DNA of 64,000 nt from NCBI GenBank assembly GCA_031553765.1, contig JAVBKY010000003.1:1-64000 (forward strand). Direction: 5' to 3'. A program made the position numbers and the translations under genes. Source of the DNA: JAITMY01 sp031553765. Its GTDB lineage: Bacteria > Bacteroidota > Bacteroidia > Bacteroidales > UBA932. Shown here in pieces: positions 32,482-41,438 of the stretch. Positions within the stretch are counted from its first letter, which is position 1; each line of letters begins with the position of its first letter. Under the pieces are notes generated by a model. It was not told the origin of the DNA. It did no database searches and worked only from the letters and a program-made list of their open reading frames with translations.

Positions 32482-32568
32482 GACTTGCTTAATTTTTACA
32501 AATATACAAATTTTCTAAGGGAAAATCAAGCCACACACGGGTTGCGCCCAACGCATTGCTTTTTTTGC

Positions 32569-32576
32569 TACCTTTG
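32569..32576 (+). promoter_or_regulatory. putative -7 box (TACCTTTG) for fumC
   Basis: Matches TAnnTTTG 50 bases before the fumarase start. A TTG at 32542 is too far (24-base spacer), so the -33 element is uncertain. Confidence 0.45.
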
Positions 32577-32625
32577 TGTTCCTAAAAAGAAAATCATTAT
32601 TCATAAATAATAAATCGAAAACGTT

Positions 32626-34020
32626 ATGGAATTTCGTATTGAAAAAGACACCATGGGCGAGGTAAAGGTACCTGCCGACAAGTACTGGGGCGCGCAAACC
32701 GAGCGCTCGCGCAATAACTTTAAAATTGGCCCCGAGGCCTCAATGCCGAAGGAAATTATTGAGGCATTTGGCTACCTAAAGAAGGCTGCGGCTTATGCCA
32801 ACTGCGACCTCGGCGTACTTGCTGCTGAAAAGCGCGACCTAATTGCCCAAGTGTGTGACGAAATTCTGACAAAGAAGTTGGACGATCAATTTCCCCTTGT
32901 AATTTGGCAAACCGGTTCGGGTACCCAAAGCAACATGAACGTGAACGAGGTGGTTGCCAACCGTTCGCATGTACTGCAAGGCAATAAGTTGGGCGAAGGC
33001 AAGACCTTTATTCACCCCAACGATGATGTGAACAAATCACAATCAAGCAACGACACCTACCCCACTGCCATGCACGTAGCTGCGTACAAAATGGTGGTTG
33101 AAACTACCATTCCGGGTGTAGAGAAATTGCGCGACACGCTGCAAAAGAAGAGCGAGGAATTCATGAACATCGTAAAGATTGGTCGTACGCACCTGATGGA
33201 CGCTACGCCACTTACGCTTGGTCAAGAAATTTCGGGCTACGTAGCGCAACTCAACCACGCTATTCGCGCCATGAAGAACACGCTGGCTCACCTTGGTGAG
33301 GTTGCACTGGGTGGCACTGCTGTTGGTACAGGCTTGAATACGCCTAAGGGTTACGATGTAAAGGTTGCTGAGTACATTGCTAAGTTTACCAACCTACCTA
33401 TTAAGACTGCTCCCAACAAGTTTGAGGCTTTGGCAGCGCATGACGGTATTGTAGAGGCGCACGGTGCACTGAAGCAGCTGGCCGTTTCGCTTATGAAGAT
33501 TGCCAACGATATCCGCATGATGGCCTCTGGTCCTCGTTCAGGTATTGGCGAGATACTGATTCCCGAAAACGAACCCGGTTCATCAATCATGCCCGGCAAG
33601 GTTAACCCCACGCAGTGTGAGGCTATGACTATGGTTTGCGCGCAGGTTATGGGTAACGATGTTACCATTAGCGTAGGCGGAAGCACAGGTCACTACGAGT
33701 TGAACGTGTTCAAGCCCGTTATGGCAAATGCATTCCTGCAATCAGCAAAGCTGCTGGGTGATGCTTGCGTGTCGTTCAACGACCACTGTGCTGTGGGTAT
33801 CGAGCCCAACATGGGCCGCATAAACGAGCTGGTAAGCAACTCACTGATGCTTGTTACCGCGCTCAATACGCACATTGGCTACGAAAAGGCTGCACAAATT
33901 GCCAAGAAGGCACACAAGGAAGGCACTACGCTGAAGCAATCGGCACTTGCTTTGGGCTACCTCACTTCGGAACAATTCGACGAGTGGGTTGACCCTACGA
34001 AGATGATTGGCTCTTTATAA
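32626..34020 (+). CDS. fumC: fumarate hydratase, class II
   Basis: Interconverts fumarate and L-malate; oxygen-stable, iron-free class II enzyme, tetramer in the cytoplasm. 464 residues. TGSGTQSNMNVNEV (about 97-110), SNDTYPTAMHVAA (138-150), GRTHLMDATPLTLGQE with catalytic His, and the family signature GSSIMPGKVNPTQCE (near 316) are present. EFRIEKDTMGEVKVPADKYWGAQTERS is the typical fumarase start and separates it from aspartase. Single gene. Confidence 0.96.
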   Translation: MEFRIEKDTMGEVKVPADKYWGAQTERSRNNFKIGPEASMPKEIIEAFGYLKKAAAYANCDLGVLAAEKRDLIAQVCDEILTKKLDDQFPLVIWQTGSGTQSNMNVNEVVANRSHVLQGNKLGEGKTFIHPNDDVNKSQSSNDTYPTAMHVAAYKMVVETTIPGVEKLRDTLQKKSEEFMNIVKIGRTHLMDATPLTLGQEISGYVAQLNHAIRAMKNTLAHLGEVALGGTAVGTGLNTPKGYDVKVAEYIAKFTNLPIKTAPNKFEALAAHDGIVEAHGALKQLAVSLMKIANDIRMMASGPRSGIGEILIPENEPGSSIMPGKVNPTQCEAMTMVCAQVMGNDVTISVGGSTGHYELNVFKPVMANAFLQSAKLLGDACVSFNDHCAVGIEPNMGRINELVSNSLMLVTALNTHIGYEKAAQIAKKAHKEGTTLKQSALALGYLTSEQFDEWVDPTKMIGSL

Positions 34021-34098
34021 TTGACAATGGATAGTTGACAATGGACAATGAAGGATGACTCTCATCTTTCATTGTCCATTATTCATTTTTAATTATCA
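34021..34098 (+). repeat. GACAATGG-family palindromic spacer repeat
   Basis: AATGGACAATGAA / TTCATTGTCCATT stem in the fumC-MATE gap; related to 15768-15840 and 53388-53413. Confidence 0.65.
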
Positions 34099-35478
34099 AT
34101 GGTAATGGCGAAGCTCACCTCCGGCAACGTAACCACCCGCATTTTCCAATTTGCATGGCCCATGCTTATTGGCAATGTGTTTCAACAAATGTACAACATT
34201 GTTGACGCTATTATTGTGGGTAAATATGTGGGTAAGGAGGCGCTATCAGGGGTGCTGGCCGCATCGCAAATAATCATGGCAGTTATTGCGCTTATCATTG
34301 GCATTGGCATTGGGGGAAGCGTAGTAATTGCGCAGTATTTTGGGGCAAAGGATTCCCGCAAGGTACAAATCACCTCCGATACTATTACGCTGTTTTTGCT
34401 GATAGCAAGCGTCATTATCGGCATTGTAGGAATTATTTTTTGCGACCAAATACTCAGCTGGGTACAGCTGCCGCCAGAGGCTCTTGTACACGGCAGGTCT
34501 TTCTTTGTAGTTTACTTCGCCGGACTATTTACTGTATTCGGCTTCCATGCCACCTCCTCTATTTTGCGCGGTTTGGGCGATTCCAAAACACCGCTTTACG
34601 CACTCATTATTTCCACCATTATCAACATTGCGCTCGACTTTCTATTTGTAGTTGGGTTCAACATGGGTGCGGGAGGCGCAGCGCTGGCAACGGTTATAGC
34701 ACAACTTGTATCGTGGCTGTTCATCATCATTTACGTCAACAAAAGGGTTACGCTAATTAGGTTCAACATTTTTAATACCAACTTTGATTGGGGTATTTTT
34801 AAGCAGTGTGTCCGCATAGGACTTCCATCGGGCATACAGCAAACCTTTGTGGCGGTGGGCATGACAGCACTATTTGGCATTATCAACACCTTTGGCGTAG
34901 ACGTGTCGGCAGGCTACGGTGCAGCTATGCGCATTGACTCATTCGCGGCGCTTCCTGCTATGAACTTCTCCGCAGCACTGTCCACCTTTGTTGCACAAAA
35001 TATAGGTGCAGGAAAATTTCACCGCATAAAAAAAGGATTGGTTTCTACGCTACTAATGTCGGGTGGAATAAGCGTGTTAGTGAGCGTTATTGCGCTGCTG
35101 CTACGCTATCCGCTTATAGGGCTATTTACCGATGCGCTCAACCAGGAGGTGATTCATGTTGGTTCGCAATACCTCACCATTGTATGCTCATTCTACCTGC
35201 TATTCTCAAGCATGTTTGTAATGAGCGGACTGCATCGTGGCGCAGGCGCATCTTTAGCGCCCATGATTTTCTCATTTGTGGGCTTGTGGGGCATTCGCGT
35301 TCCTGCAGCCTACTTCCTTTCTCGCCCCGATAGGTTGGGCTACGTAGGCGTATTTTGGTCTATTCCTGCTGCGTGGATTTCGGGGCTCACGCTTTCCACC
35401 ATTTACTACTTTACAGGGAAGTGGAAAAATAAGGCGGTGATAAAACAACCAATGGAGGCTGAGGTTGTAGCCGAGTAG
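34099..35478 (+). CDS. MATE-family multidrug/cation efflux transporter
   Basis: A 459-residue inner-membrane exporter with about twelve hydrophobic segments in two similar halves. FAWPMLIGNVFQQMYNIVDAIIVGKYVGKEALSGV at the start and GLPSGIQQTFVAVGMTALFGIINTFG at the start of the second half are the MATE pattern. LRGLGDSKTPLYALIISTIINIALDFLFV is also typical. It uses a Na+ or H+ gradient to expel drugs or metabolites; the substrate is unknown. ATG at 34099, or 34105 two codons later. Confidence 0.94.
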   Translation: MVMAKLTSGNVTTRIFQFAWPMLIGNVFQQMYNIVDAIIVGKYVGKEALSGVLAASQIIMAVIALIIGIGIGGSVVIAQYFGAKDSRKVQITSDTITLFLLIASVIIGIVGIIFCDQILSWVQLPPEALVHGRSFFVVYFAGLFTVFGFHATSSILRGLGDSKTPLYALIISTIINIALDFLFVVGFNMGAGGAALATVIAQLVSWLFIIIYVNKRVTLIRFNIFNTNFDWGIFKQCVRIGLPSGIQQTFVAVGMTALFGIINTFGVDVSAGYGAAMRIDSFAALPAMNFSAALSTFVAQNIGAGKFHRIKKGLVSTLLMSGGISVLVSVIALLLRYPLIGLFTDALNQEVIHVGSQYLTIVCSFYLLFSSMFVMSGLHRGAGASLAPMIFSFVGLWGIRVPAAYFLSRPDRLGYVGVFWSIPAAWISGLTLSTIYYFTGKWKNKAVIKQPMEAEVVAE

Positions 35479-35481
35479 CGG

Positions 35482-35685
35482 CTATACGTTATGCTGCCCC
35501 GGATTGCCGTAGCGCAGTATGGCGTCCACCATATCCAACGCTACTTTTGCTTCGCAAAATTCGGGAAATAAATCCAACGCTTTTTTAAAATCATTTCGCG
35601 CAGCACCTAACTCACCACGCTGGCGTTTTTCTACACCTTGAGCGTAAAGTTGTTGTGCTGCAGATTTATTTTCTTCGTTGATCAT
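35482..35685 (-). CDS. small TPR-like protein
   Basis: A 67-residue helical protein. AAQQLYAQGVEKRQRGELGAARNDFKKALDLFPEF is one clear tetratricopeptide unit (Y-x-x-G, G-x-x-x-A-x-x-D-x-x-KAL-x-x-x-P), and the rest forms part of a second. It is a soluble cytoplasmic protein, probably an adaptor. Four bases from the convergent MATE gene. Function unknown. Confidence 0.8.
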   Translation of the reverse strand: MINEENKSAAQQLYAQGVEKRQRGELGAARNDFKKALDLFPEFCEAKVALDMVDAILRYGNPGQHNV

Positions 35686-35759
35686 ACTGCAAATTTACAA
35701 AAAATTGTGACCCGTTTTTATGTCAAATCGCTATACTTGTCGCGCAATAACGATTTTAT

Positions 35760-36191
35760 TTGAACATGAGCAAAGACATTCAAAAGGCACACAACGGAGC
35801 AATAAATCTCAATGACGTACAGGACAAGATAATCACCATCAGAAAACAAAATGTTATTTTGGATAGCGACGCTGCTTCGCTTTATGGTGTAGGAACAAAA
35901 GAAATAAATCAAGCGGTTAGAAATAATCCTGCCAAGTTTCCAAGAGGATTCATTATAGAGCTGAAATCCAGTGAGTTTTATGACGTGCGGTCAAAAATTT
36001 TGACCGCAAAAACAGAAAAAACGAGAGTACTACCAAAAGCCTTCACCGAGCAAGGTTTATACATGCTTGCCACTATTCTAAAAGGCGACATGGCAACCGC
36101 TACTACCATTGCAATAGTTCAAGCCTTTGCTCGGCTGCGTGAGCTATCACGCATGGCCGCCGATAGCGAGGAAAATAAGTTACGGCCCCTT
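35760..36191 (+). pseudogene. ORF6N-domain protein, 3' end lost
   Basis: Residues 18-125 are an ORF6N domain: VQDKIITIRKQNVILDSDAASLYGVGTKEINQAVRNNPAKFP, then SKILTAKTEKTRVLPKAFTEQGLYMLATIL. It occurs in phage and mobile-element regulators as a DNA-binding module. After SEENKLRPLTI the frame runs into a perfect terminator hairpin (36192) and continues open to 36395 antisense to the peptidase gene, which is not real coding. The usual C-terminal helices are missing, so the 3' end seems deleted. Probably a relic of a mobile element. Confidence 0.7.
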
Positions 36192-36239
36192 ACAATAAGA
36201 AAAGGTCTCAATCACATGATTGAGACCTTTTCTTATTGT
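36192..36239. terminator. strong bidirectional terminator
   Basis: Perfect 22-base stem (AATAAGAAAAGGTCTCAATC and its complement) with a three-base loop, between the broken ORF6N gene and the convergent peptidase gene. Confidence 0.88.
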
Positions 36240-36253
36240 CTACCGCAGGCGGT

Positions 36254-37894
36254 CTACTTCAAACCAAGCACTTCCGGGCCTTGCTTAAAGCGTATATCGC
36301 GTGGAATACCTTCTTTAGCAATCTTGGCAAGATCGGCTGCAAGCGCTTCGCCAATCACACTTTTTTCTGCAATCCACTTTACAGCACCATCGTAATCGCC
36401 ATTGCCTTGCACAGTGAGGATATCGGAAAGCAGGGCATCAATAGCCGCCTTCATCTTTTGCTCATCAACTTTGTACTTACCCTTAGGCGTTTTCTCAAAA
36501 GCACCTTTTTCTTGCAAGTAGTTAAACGCTAACATATTTGCCTTACCGTGAGCGCTGGCAGCACCAAAGCGTACCGAACGGAAAATACCCGCAACAAAAG
36601 TCACGTAGTTATCCATCATGCTTTTGCCCTGCATTTCACCCATCTTGGCAAGCTGTTGTATAAGGAATAGGCCACCTATATCAGCCTTAGCCTCCTCAAT
36701 GCCGCTATAGGTTTCCTTGAGCGCATTGCGCACTGTTCCTTTGCTGTTTATGGTTTGCTTAATACCCAAACCATGCGATACCTCATGGTACATTACGTTA
36801 TCAAAAAACGCGTCGAACTTCACATGCGGCAGCTGCTCTTTTTCAATAAGCAACTCTGCTATGGGCATCATAATGTTATCAAACTTAGCCTGCATAGAGT
36901 TGCGCAGCTGCAACTTACGCGTACCTTTTTGCACATGTACGCGCTCATCATTGGGCAGATTAATGGCAATGGTTTTGCTACCCGAATTGCAATCGCCTGC
37001 ATAGTAAATAGCCTCGTACACGCCCAAATCAGAATCCTTACCGGGAGTTTCCTTCTTGTATTTATCTTCGCATGGAAGAGCCTTTTGTAGCTGCGGCATC
37101 AGCGCGTTGAGGTGCTCCAACTTTTTGCTCCATTCCATGTCTTTAATCAAAATGAAAGCCTCGTGCGCGGCCTTGTAGCCATACAAGGCATCTTCGTATG
37201 ATTCAATGGGGCCAACTACAAAGTCAATAGGGTTGGTACGCATATCCATCCATGCCAAATCGCTGGATAGGTAATCATCGGTGAGCAATGCTTCGGCACG
37301 CAGGTTTAGGTACTTTTTCAAGCCCTTGTCTTTTGCCTGTAGCGCAGCTAAGCGAATATTGCTCGCGACTAACTCTATATCGTTTTTAAAAAAATCGCGG
37401 TAGGGAATCACCTGAAGCTTACCCAACGAATCGCGACGAATCATGGTGTAGGGGCTATTTTTGCGATCATCCTTCAGCGCCGCAAATTCCTCCTTAGTCA
37501 TATCGGCAGGATAGAAATTAGCACCCTTAGGCTTTGCACCATAACCCGTGACAAAAGGCTTGTTGCCGTTGAGTCTATCCCACGGACCATAGTTAATGTA
37601 AGCATACTCGCGCGTATACTCGTCCCCAACGGCGTCCATCTTGGCCTTATCGCCAAAAGCTTCGTACCAAAACAGGTTGTCCATTATACGTGCCGCCTCA
37701 AAAAGAAAAGGCAGCATACGCCTATCGGAGGGTTGCAGCTTGCTCAAGTCGGCCTTTAACTCCACCTCAACGTATTCCTTCACTTTTTTATTTATAGGAG
37801 TATCCATTTCTGCTGAAGATTGTTGCTTTACGCTACGTCCGCCGCATGACACCAGCGTTAGCGCCAAGGCTGCAAAAAGTAATTTTGATTTCAT
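36254..37894 (-). CDS. lipoprotein M49-like (dipeptidyl-peptidase III family) metallopeptidase
   Basis: A 546-residue lipoprotein with signal MKSKLLFAALALTLVS and Cys17. The zinc site is MYHEVSHGLG near residue 370 (HExxH), and the third ligand is the Glu of SGIEEAKADIGGLFLIQQL about 35 residues later, the EExxAD pattern of M49 peptidases. ERMLPFLFEAARIMDNLFW-like and GVYEAIYYAGDCNSGSKTIAINLPND segments agree with Bacteroidetes members, often labelled Zn-dependent hydrolases. Likely trims di- or tripeptides from peptide ends outside the inner membrane. Substrate not known. Confidence 0.85.
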   Translation of the reverse strand: MKSKLLFAALALTLVSCGGRSVKQQSSAEMDTPINKKVKEYVEVELKADLSKLQPSDRRMLPFLFEAARIMDNLFWYEAFGDKAKMDAVGDEYTREYAYINYGPWDRLNGNKPFVTGYGAKPKGANFYPADMTKEEFAALKDDRKNSPYTMIRRDSLGKLQVIPYRDFFKNDIELVASNIRLAALQAKDKGLKKYLNLRAEALLTDDYLSSDLAWMDMRTNPIDFVVGPIESYEDALYGYKAAHEAFILIKDMEWSKKLEHLNALMPQLQKALPCEDKYKKETPGKDSDLGVYEAIYYAGDCNSGSKTIAINLPNDERVHVQKGTRKLQLRNSMQAKFDNIMMPIAELLIEKEQLPHVKFDAFFDNVMYHEVSHGLGIKQTINSKGTVRNALKETYSGIEEAKADIGGLFLIQQLAKMGEMQGKSMMDNYVTFVAGIFRSVRFGAASAHGKANMLAFNYLQEKGAFEKTPKGKYKVDEQKMKAAIDALLSDILTVQGNGDYDGAVKWIAEKSVIGEALAADLAKIAKEGIPRDIRFKQGPEVLGLK

Positions 37895-37918
37895 TTTAAG
37901 AGATATTTATCGAAAAAA

Positions 37919-38638
37919 CTATACCGACTTATCGGCCTTATTAATCACATCGTCGGAGTTAAACTGAAAACCCAAGCGCTTACCCGTTTGAATTTTGGCA
38001 TCCTCAATCTTGTTGTTAATTTGACCCACGCTCACAATTTTTGCCACATCGTAAGGTGGTACCAGCAGGTCAAAGTCAAGCGCGTACTGAATGGCGGTTT
38101 CGGCAATGAGCTTAACACCATCCTCGGTAATAGGCTCGCTGCCAAAGTTGTGGCAGGTGAACTGCATTTGGCGCTTTCCCTCCACAAAGTAGTGCTTATC
38201 CTTATTAATAAAAATACGACCTACAAGGTAACCTAAGTCGTCCAAGCGATTGTAGCGAAACGAATCGGTAAGGAAGTTATAAATGTTAATCATACCGCAG
38301 TACGAGCTCATCTCATTTTTCTGCACGTATGATGTTTTCCAAATCATGTGGCTACGGTCAAACTGAAACACGTTGGTGTGCATGCTGAACACCAAAATAT
38401 CGCCCGCTACGCGAATCTCTGCCTCGTACTGACCGCGGTCGCGATACTCTAACTTTATGCGCTTATCCACACCCGTCAACTCCTCATTCACCTCATTAGC
38501 CAACTCGTGCAGCACCTCCTTCAGCATTTGAAATGTTTCAAAAGTGGTGTCGTAGATTTTTTGTTTTACCTGTGCTTTTTCTTGTAAACTTTTAAAAATG
38601 GATGCACGTAAAGTCGTGCTGTCATTACAGTTTCCCAT
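37919..38638 (-). CDS. conserved hypothetical protein
   Basis: A 239-residue soluble protein that I do not recognise. Charged helical N-terminus (SIFKSLQEKAQVKQKIYDTTFETFQMLKEVLHELANEV), then beta-rich part (IKLEYRDRGQYEAEIRVAGDILVFSMHTNVFQF, IWKTSYVQKNEMSSYCGMINIYNFL), then VGRIFINKDKHYFVEGKRQMQF. No signal peptide. It lies 24 bases before the M49-like gene and 18 after the GH19 gene, all in one direction, so the three may form an operon. Confidence 0.75.
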   Translation of the reverse strand: MGNCNDSTTLRASIFKSLQEKAQVKQKIYDTTFETFQMLKEVLHELANEVNEELTGVDKRIKLEYRDRGQYEAEIRVAGDILVFSMHTNVFQFDRSHMIWKTSYVQKNEMSSYCGMINIYNFLTDSFRYNRLDDLGYLVGRIFINKDKHYFVEGKRQMQFTCHNFGSEPITEDGVKLIAETAIQYALDFDLLVPPYDVAKIVSVGQINNKIEDAKIQTGKRLGFQFNSDDVINKADKSV

Positions 38639-38656
38639 ATTACTTGTTTTTATAAT

Positions 38657-39760
38657 TTACCAACTCTTCTTGCCGTAAGGCAGCTGATCGATGCAATCGC
38701 AATTGTTGCCCTTAGTGGTTCCAAAAAACTTGCACATGCGATCGTAAATATCGTAGCGCTTATCAGCATGTTCTGATTCCTTACCGCACTGCGACGCGTT
38801 AATAATGTTGAGCGTAAGCCCAAATCCCGGCTTACGATTAGCGTAAGAAGCATCCGTTCCCGTAGGTTCCCAGTTGCCCACTATTACATCGTGGCAAGCA
38901 GGCTTAGGCGGCTGCATAGTCATCCAAAACCAAATGGCCGAACCAAACGCAACAACGCTATCTGTTGCAAGCCACTCCGGATTTTTCAGCAGTACATTTT
39001 TATCCTCATAGTAGGCCTTGCTAAACTGTCCGTAGTTATAGTTGTAGCTAAGCTGTATAGGGCCGCGACCGTGGTAGTCTTTACCTTCCACCGGAGGATA
39101 CTCTTTGTGGACAACCGAATAGCTGTGCTTAATGGTTATCTGCTCCAGATAGCGAAAACCGCCCGTTTCCTGCGTAAGGTGCGCTAAAAAAGCCGCCAAC
39201 TCACGACGACGTGTTTCATCATCACCCTCATGCAAAAAGCGAGGAAAGTGTTTGGTGGCCTCCTTAAATGCCGCAAATGAATAAAAATCGCTCTTAGCGG
39301 CATTTGTACCACGCCCCAAGCGATTGGGGAATAACTCCTCCCACATTTCCTCTGAAATAAGGCCAAGAAATAACTCCTTGGAATACTGCGAAACCACCAC
39401 AGTCTCCCCCACCACGATTAAGGGAGGTGGCGTGCTATACTTTGCTACAGAGGGCGTTGCAGGCTTTGTATTTTCCGCAGTAGCTACACCCTTATCTTGC
39501 TGCGACGAGGTACTGCTATCACGCTGCTTTGGCGGAGCCTGTTGCTGTCTCCCGCTACGGGTAGAAGCCGTACGACTTTCGCGCGCGGGAGCATCATTTA
39601 CATGTACCTTATCACCATCGCCCCTCTTCCACTCCTTTTTTGCATTGCCCCAACTTTGCGATTCGCTTTGTCGCACGGATGCACAACCAAGTAAAAACAG
39701 GCTACAAGCAGTAGCTGATATGATTATTTTATAATTCAAACTTTTCAATCGAAGCGTCAT
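38657..39760 (-). CDS. GH19-type glycosidase lipoprotein (chitinase/lysozyme-like)
   Basis: A 367-residue lipoprotein: ATACSLFLLG then Cys26. Residues 27-115 are low-complexity, rich in Ser, Gln, Arg and Pro, a linker. The GH19 domain begins near 128 (ELFLGLISEEMWEELFPNR). FLAHLTQETGGFRYLEQI holds a catalytic Glu; DYHGRGPIQLSYNYNYGQF is the second signature; WFWMT and GDW-like NWEPTG follow. It should cut chitin or peptidoglycan. The ATG at 39760 lies inside a palindromic repeat; a TTG at 39748 is an alternative start that leaves the signal intact. Confidence 0.85.
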   Translation of the reverse strand: MTLRLKSLNYKIIISATACSLFLLGCASVRQSESQSWGNAKKEWKRGDGDKVHVNDAPARESRTASTRSGRQQQAPPKQRDSSTSSQQDKGVATAENTKPATPSVAKYSTPPPLIVVGETVVVSQYSKELFLGLISEEMWEELFPNRLGRGTNAAKSDFYSFAAFKEATKHFPRFLHEGDDETRRRELAAFLAHLTQETGGFRYLEQITIKHSYSVVHKEYPPVEGKDYHGRGPIQLSYNYNYGQFSKAYYEDKNVLLKNPEWLATDSVVAFGSAIWFWMTMQPPKPACHDVIVGNWEPTGTDASYANRKPGFGLTLNIINASQCGKESEHADKRYDIYDRMCKFFGTTKGNNCDCIDQLPYGKKSW

Positions 39761-39832
39761 TGCGAGGAGGTACGACGAAGCAATCCCTATCTTGAGATTG
39801 CCGCGTCCTCGTTCCTCGTCCTCGCAATGACG
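39755..39832 (-). repeat. CGTCATTGCGAGG palindromic repeat, copy 1
   Basis: CGTCATTGCGAGGA at one end and TCCTCGCAATGACG at the other, with AAGCAATC / GATTGC inside. Same family as 45333-45417. It spans the 5' end of the GH19 gene. Confidence 0.8.
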
Positions 39833-39835
39833 TGG

Positions 39836-41308
39836 TTAATAAGATCGTGCGAATACCACCCTTTGCGCCGAAGGTTTTCCGGTAACCATGCACTTACCCG
39901 CTTCCTGCTTTCCATCAAGTGGTATGCAACGAATGGTAGCCTTGGTTTCGTCCTTAATCTTCTCCTCGGTTTCAGGCGTGCCATCCCAGTGAGCAAGTAT
40001 AAATCCGCCCTTCTCAATTTGCTCCTTAAACTGCTCGTAGGTATCCACCTCAAAGGTATTATCAGCACGGAATTGGTGTGCTTTGGCGAAAATATTTTCC
40101 TGAATTTCCTTCAGCAAATTTTCTATGTAATCTGCTACACCCTCCTGCGGCTTCATTTCCTTGGTGAGCATATCGCGACGGGCAACTTCCACTGTGCCAT
40201 TCTGCATGTCGCGCGGGCCAATAGCCAAGCGTACAGGAACACCCTTCAGCTCGTACTCGGCAAACTTAAAGCCCGAGCGCACATTGTCGCTATCGTCGTA
40301 CTTTACGCTAATACCGCGTGCCTCCAGCTGCTTTTTAATCTCATTCGCTTTTTCAGAGATTTTTACTAACTCCTCAGCACCCTTGTATATGGGCACAATT
40401 ACCACCTGAATAGGCGCCAGCACAGGAGGCAGCACCAACCCGTTATCATCGCTATGCGCCATAATGAGAGCCCCCATCAGGCGCGTAGAAACGCCCCATG
40501 AGGTAGCCCATACAAACTCCTCCTTACCCTCTTTGCTGAGGTAGGTTACCTCAAACGCCTTGGCGAAATTCTGACCAAGGAAGTGCGATGTACCTGCCTG
40601 CAGCGCCTTTCCATCCTGCATCATGGCTTCAATGCAGTAGGTATCTTCGGCTCCGGCAAAGCGCTCGCTTGCGGTTTTTTTACCAATCAAAACGGGTACT
40701 GCTAAGAACTTCTCAGCAAAGGTAGCGTACACGTTAATCATCTTTTCGGTTTCCTCCACAGCCTCCTCGCGCGTGGCGTGAGCCGTGTGACCTTCCTGCC
40801 ACAGAAACTCTGCCGTACGAAGAAATAGGCGCGTGCGCATTTCCCAACGCACCACGTTAGCCCACTGATTTACGAGAATAGGCAGGTCACGGTACGACTG
40901 TATCCAACCCTTGTACGTATTCCAAATAATGGTTTCAGAGGTAGGACGCACAATCAACTCCTCTTCCAGCTTAGCATCAGGGTCAACCACCACGCCCTTG
41001 CCGTTGGGGTCGTTCATCAGGCGGTGGTGCGTAACCACGGCGCACTCCTTGGCAAAACCCTCTACGTGCTCGGCCTCCTTACTCAAAAATGACTTTGGTA
41101 TAAATAGTGGGAAGTAGGCGTTAACGTGCCCCGTTTCCTTAAACATTTTATCCAGCTGCGCTTGAATTTTTTCCCAAATAGCGTAGCCGTAAGGCTTAAT
41201 CACCATACAACCGCGTACTGCTGAATTTTCAGCTAGACCAGCTTTAACCACCAAATCATTGTACCACTGCGAGTAATTATCCGCTCTGCTTGTAACCTCT
41301 TTTGCCAT
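39836..41308 (-). CDS. proS: prolyl-tRNA synthetase (eukaryote/archaeal-type)
   Basis: Charges tRNA-Pro. 490 residues, the short form without the bacterial editing insertion. Class II motifs: motif 2 around PTSETIIWNTYKGWIQSYRDLPILVNQWANVVRWEMRTRLFLRTAEFLWQEGHTAHAT and motif 3 within TSWGVSTRLMGALIMAHSDDNGLVLPP. The anticodon-binding domain starts near PIQVVIVPIYKG, and the C-terminal part has a degenerate zinc-like region. This form is usual in Bacteroidetes. Single gene. Confidence 0.95.
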   Translation of the reverse strand: MAKEVTSRADNYSQWYNDLVVKAGLAENSAVRGCMVIKPYGYAIWEKIQAQLDKMFKETGHVNAYFPLFIPKSFLSKEAEHVEGFAKECAVVTHHRLMNDPNGKGVVVDPDAKLEEELIVRPTSETIIWNTYKGWIQSYRDLPILVNQWANVVRWEMRTRLFLRTAEFLWQEGHTAHATREEAVEETEKMINVYATFAEKFLAVPVLIGKKTASERFAGAEDTYCIEAMMQDGKALQAGTSHFLGQNFAKAFEVTYLSKEGKEEFVWATSWGVSTRLMGALIMAHSDDNGLVLPPVLAPIQVVIVPIYKGAEELVKISEKANEIKKQLEARGISVKYDDSDNVRSGFKFAEYELKGVPVRLAIGPRDMQNGTVEVARRDMLTKEMKPQEGVADYIENLLKEIQENIFAKAHQFRADNTFEVDTYEQFKEQIEKGGFILAHWDGTPETEEKIKDETKATIRCIPLDGKQEAGKCMVTGKPSAQRVVFARSY

Positions 41309-41438
41309 TTTTTATTTTAAATAAGATAAATTCTTGCTTTTTGCTCAAAATATGAGTATATTTACGTAAGTATTTGTGCCCAATGCCACGGCTTACGGGT
41401 GCAATAAGATACAAAGATAATAATTTTGCGAAAGACTC

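Noticed and set aside
36240..36395. C-terminal continuation of the ORF6N frame past the terminator
   Set aside because: It reads antisense to the conserved M49-like C-terminus and begins inside a hairpin, so it is unlikely to be translated usefully.
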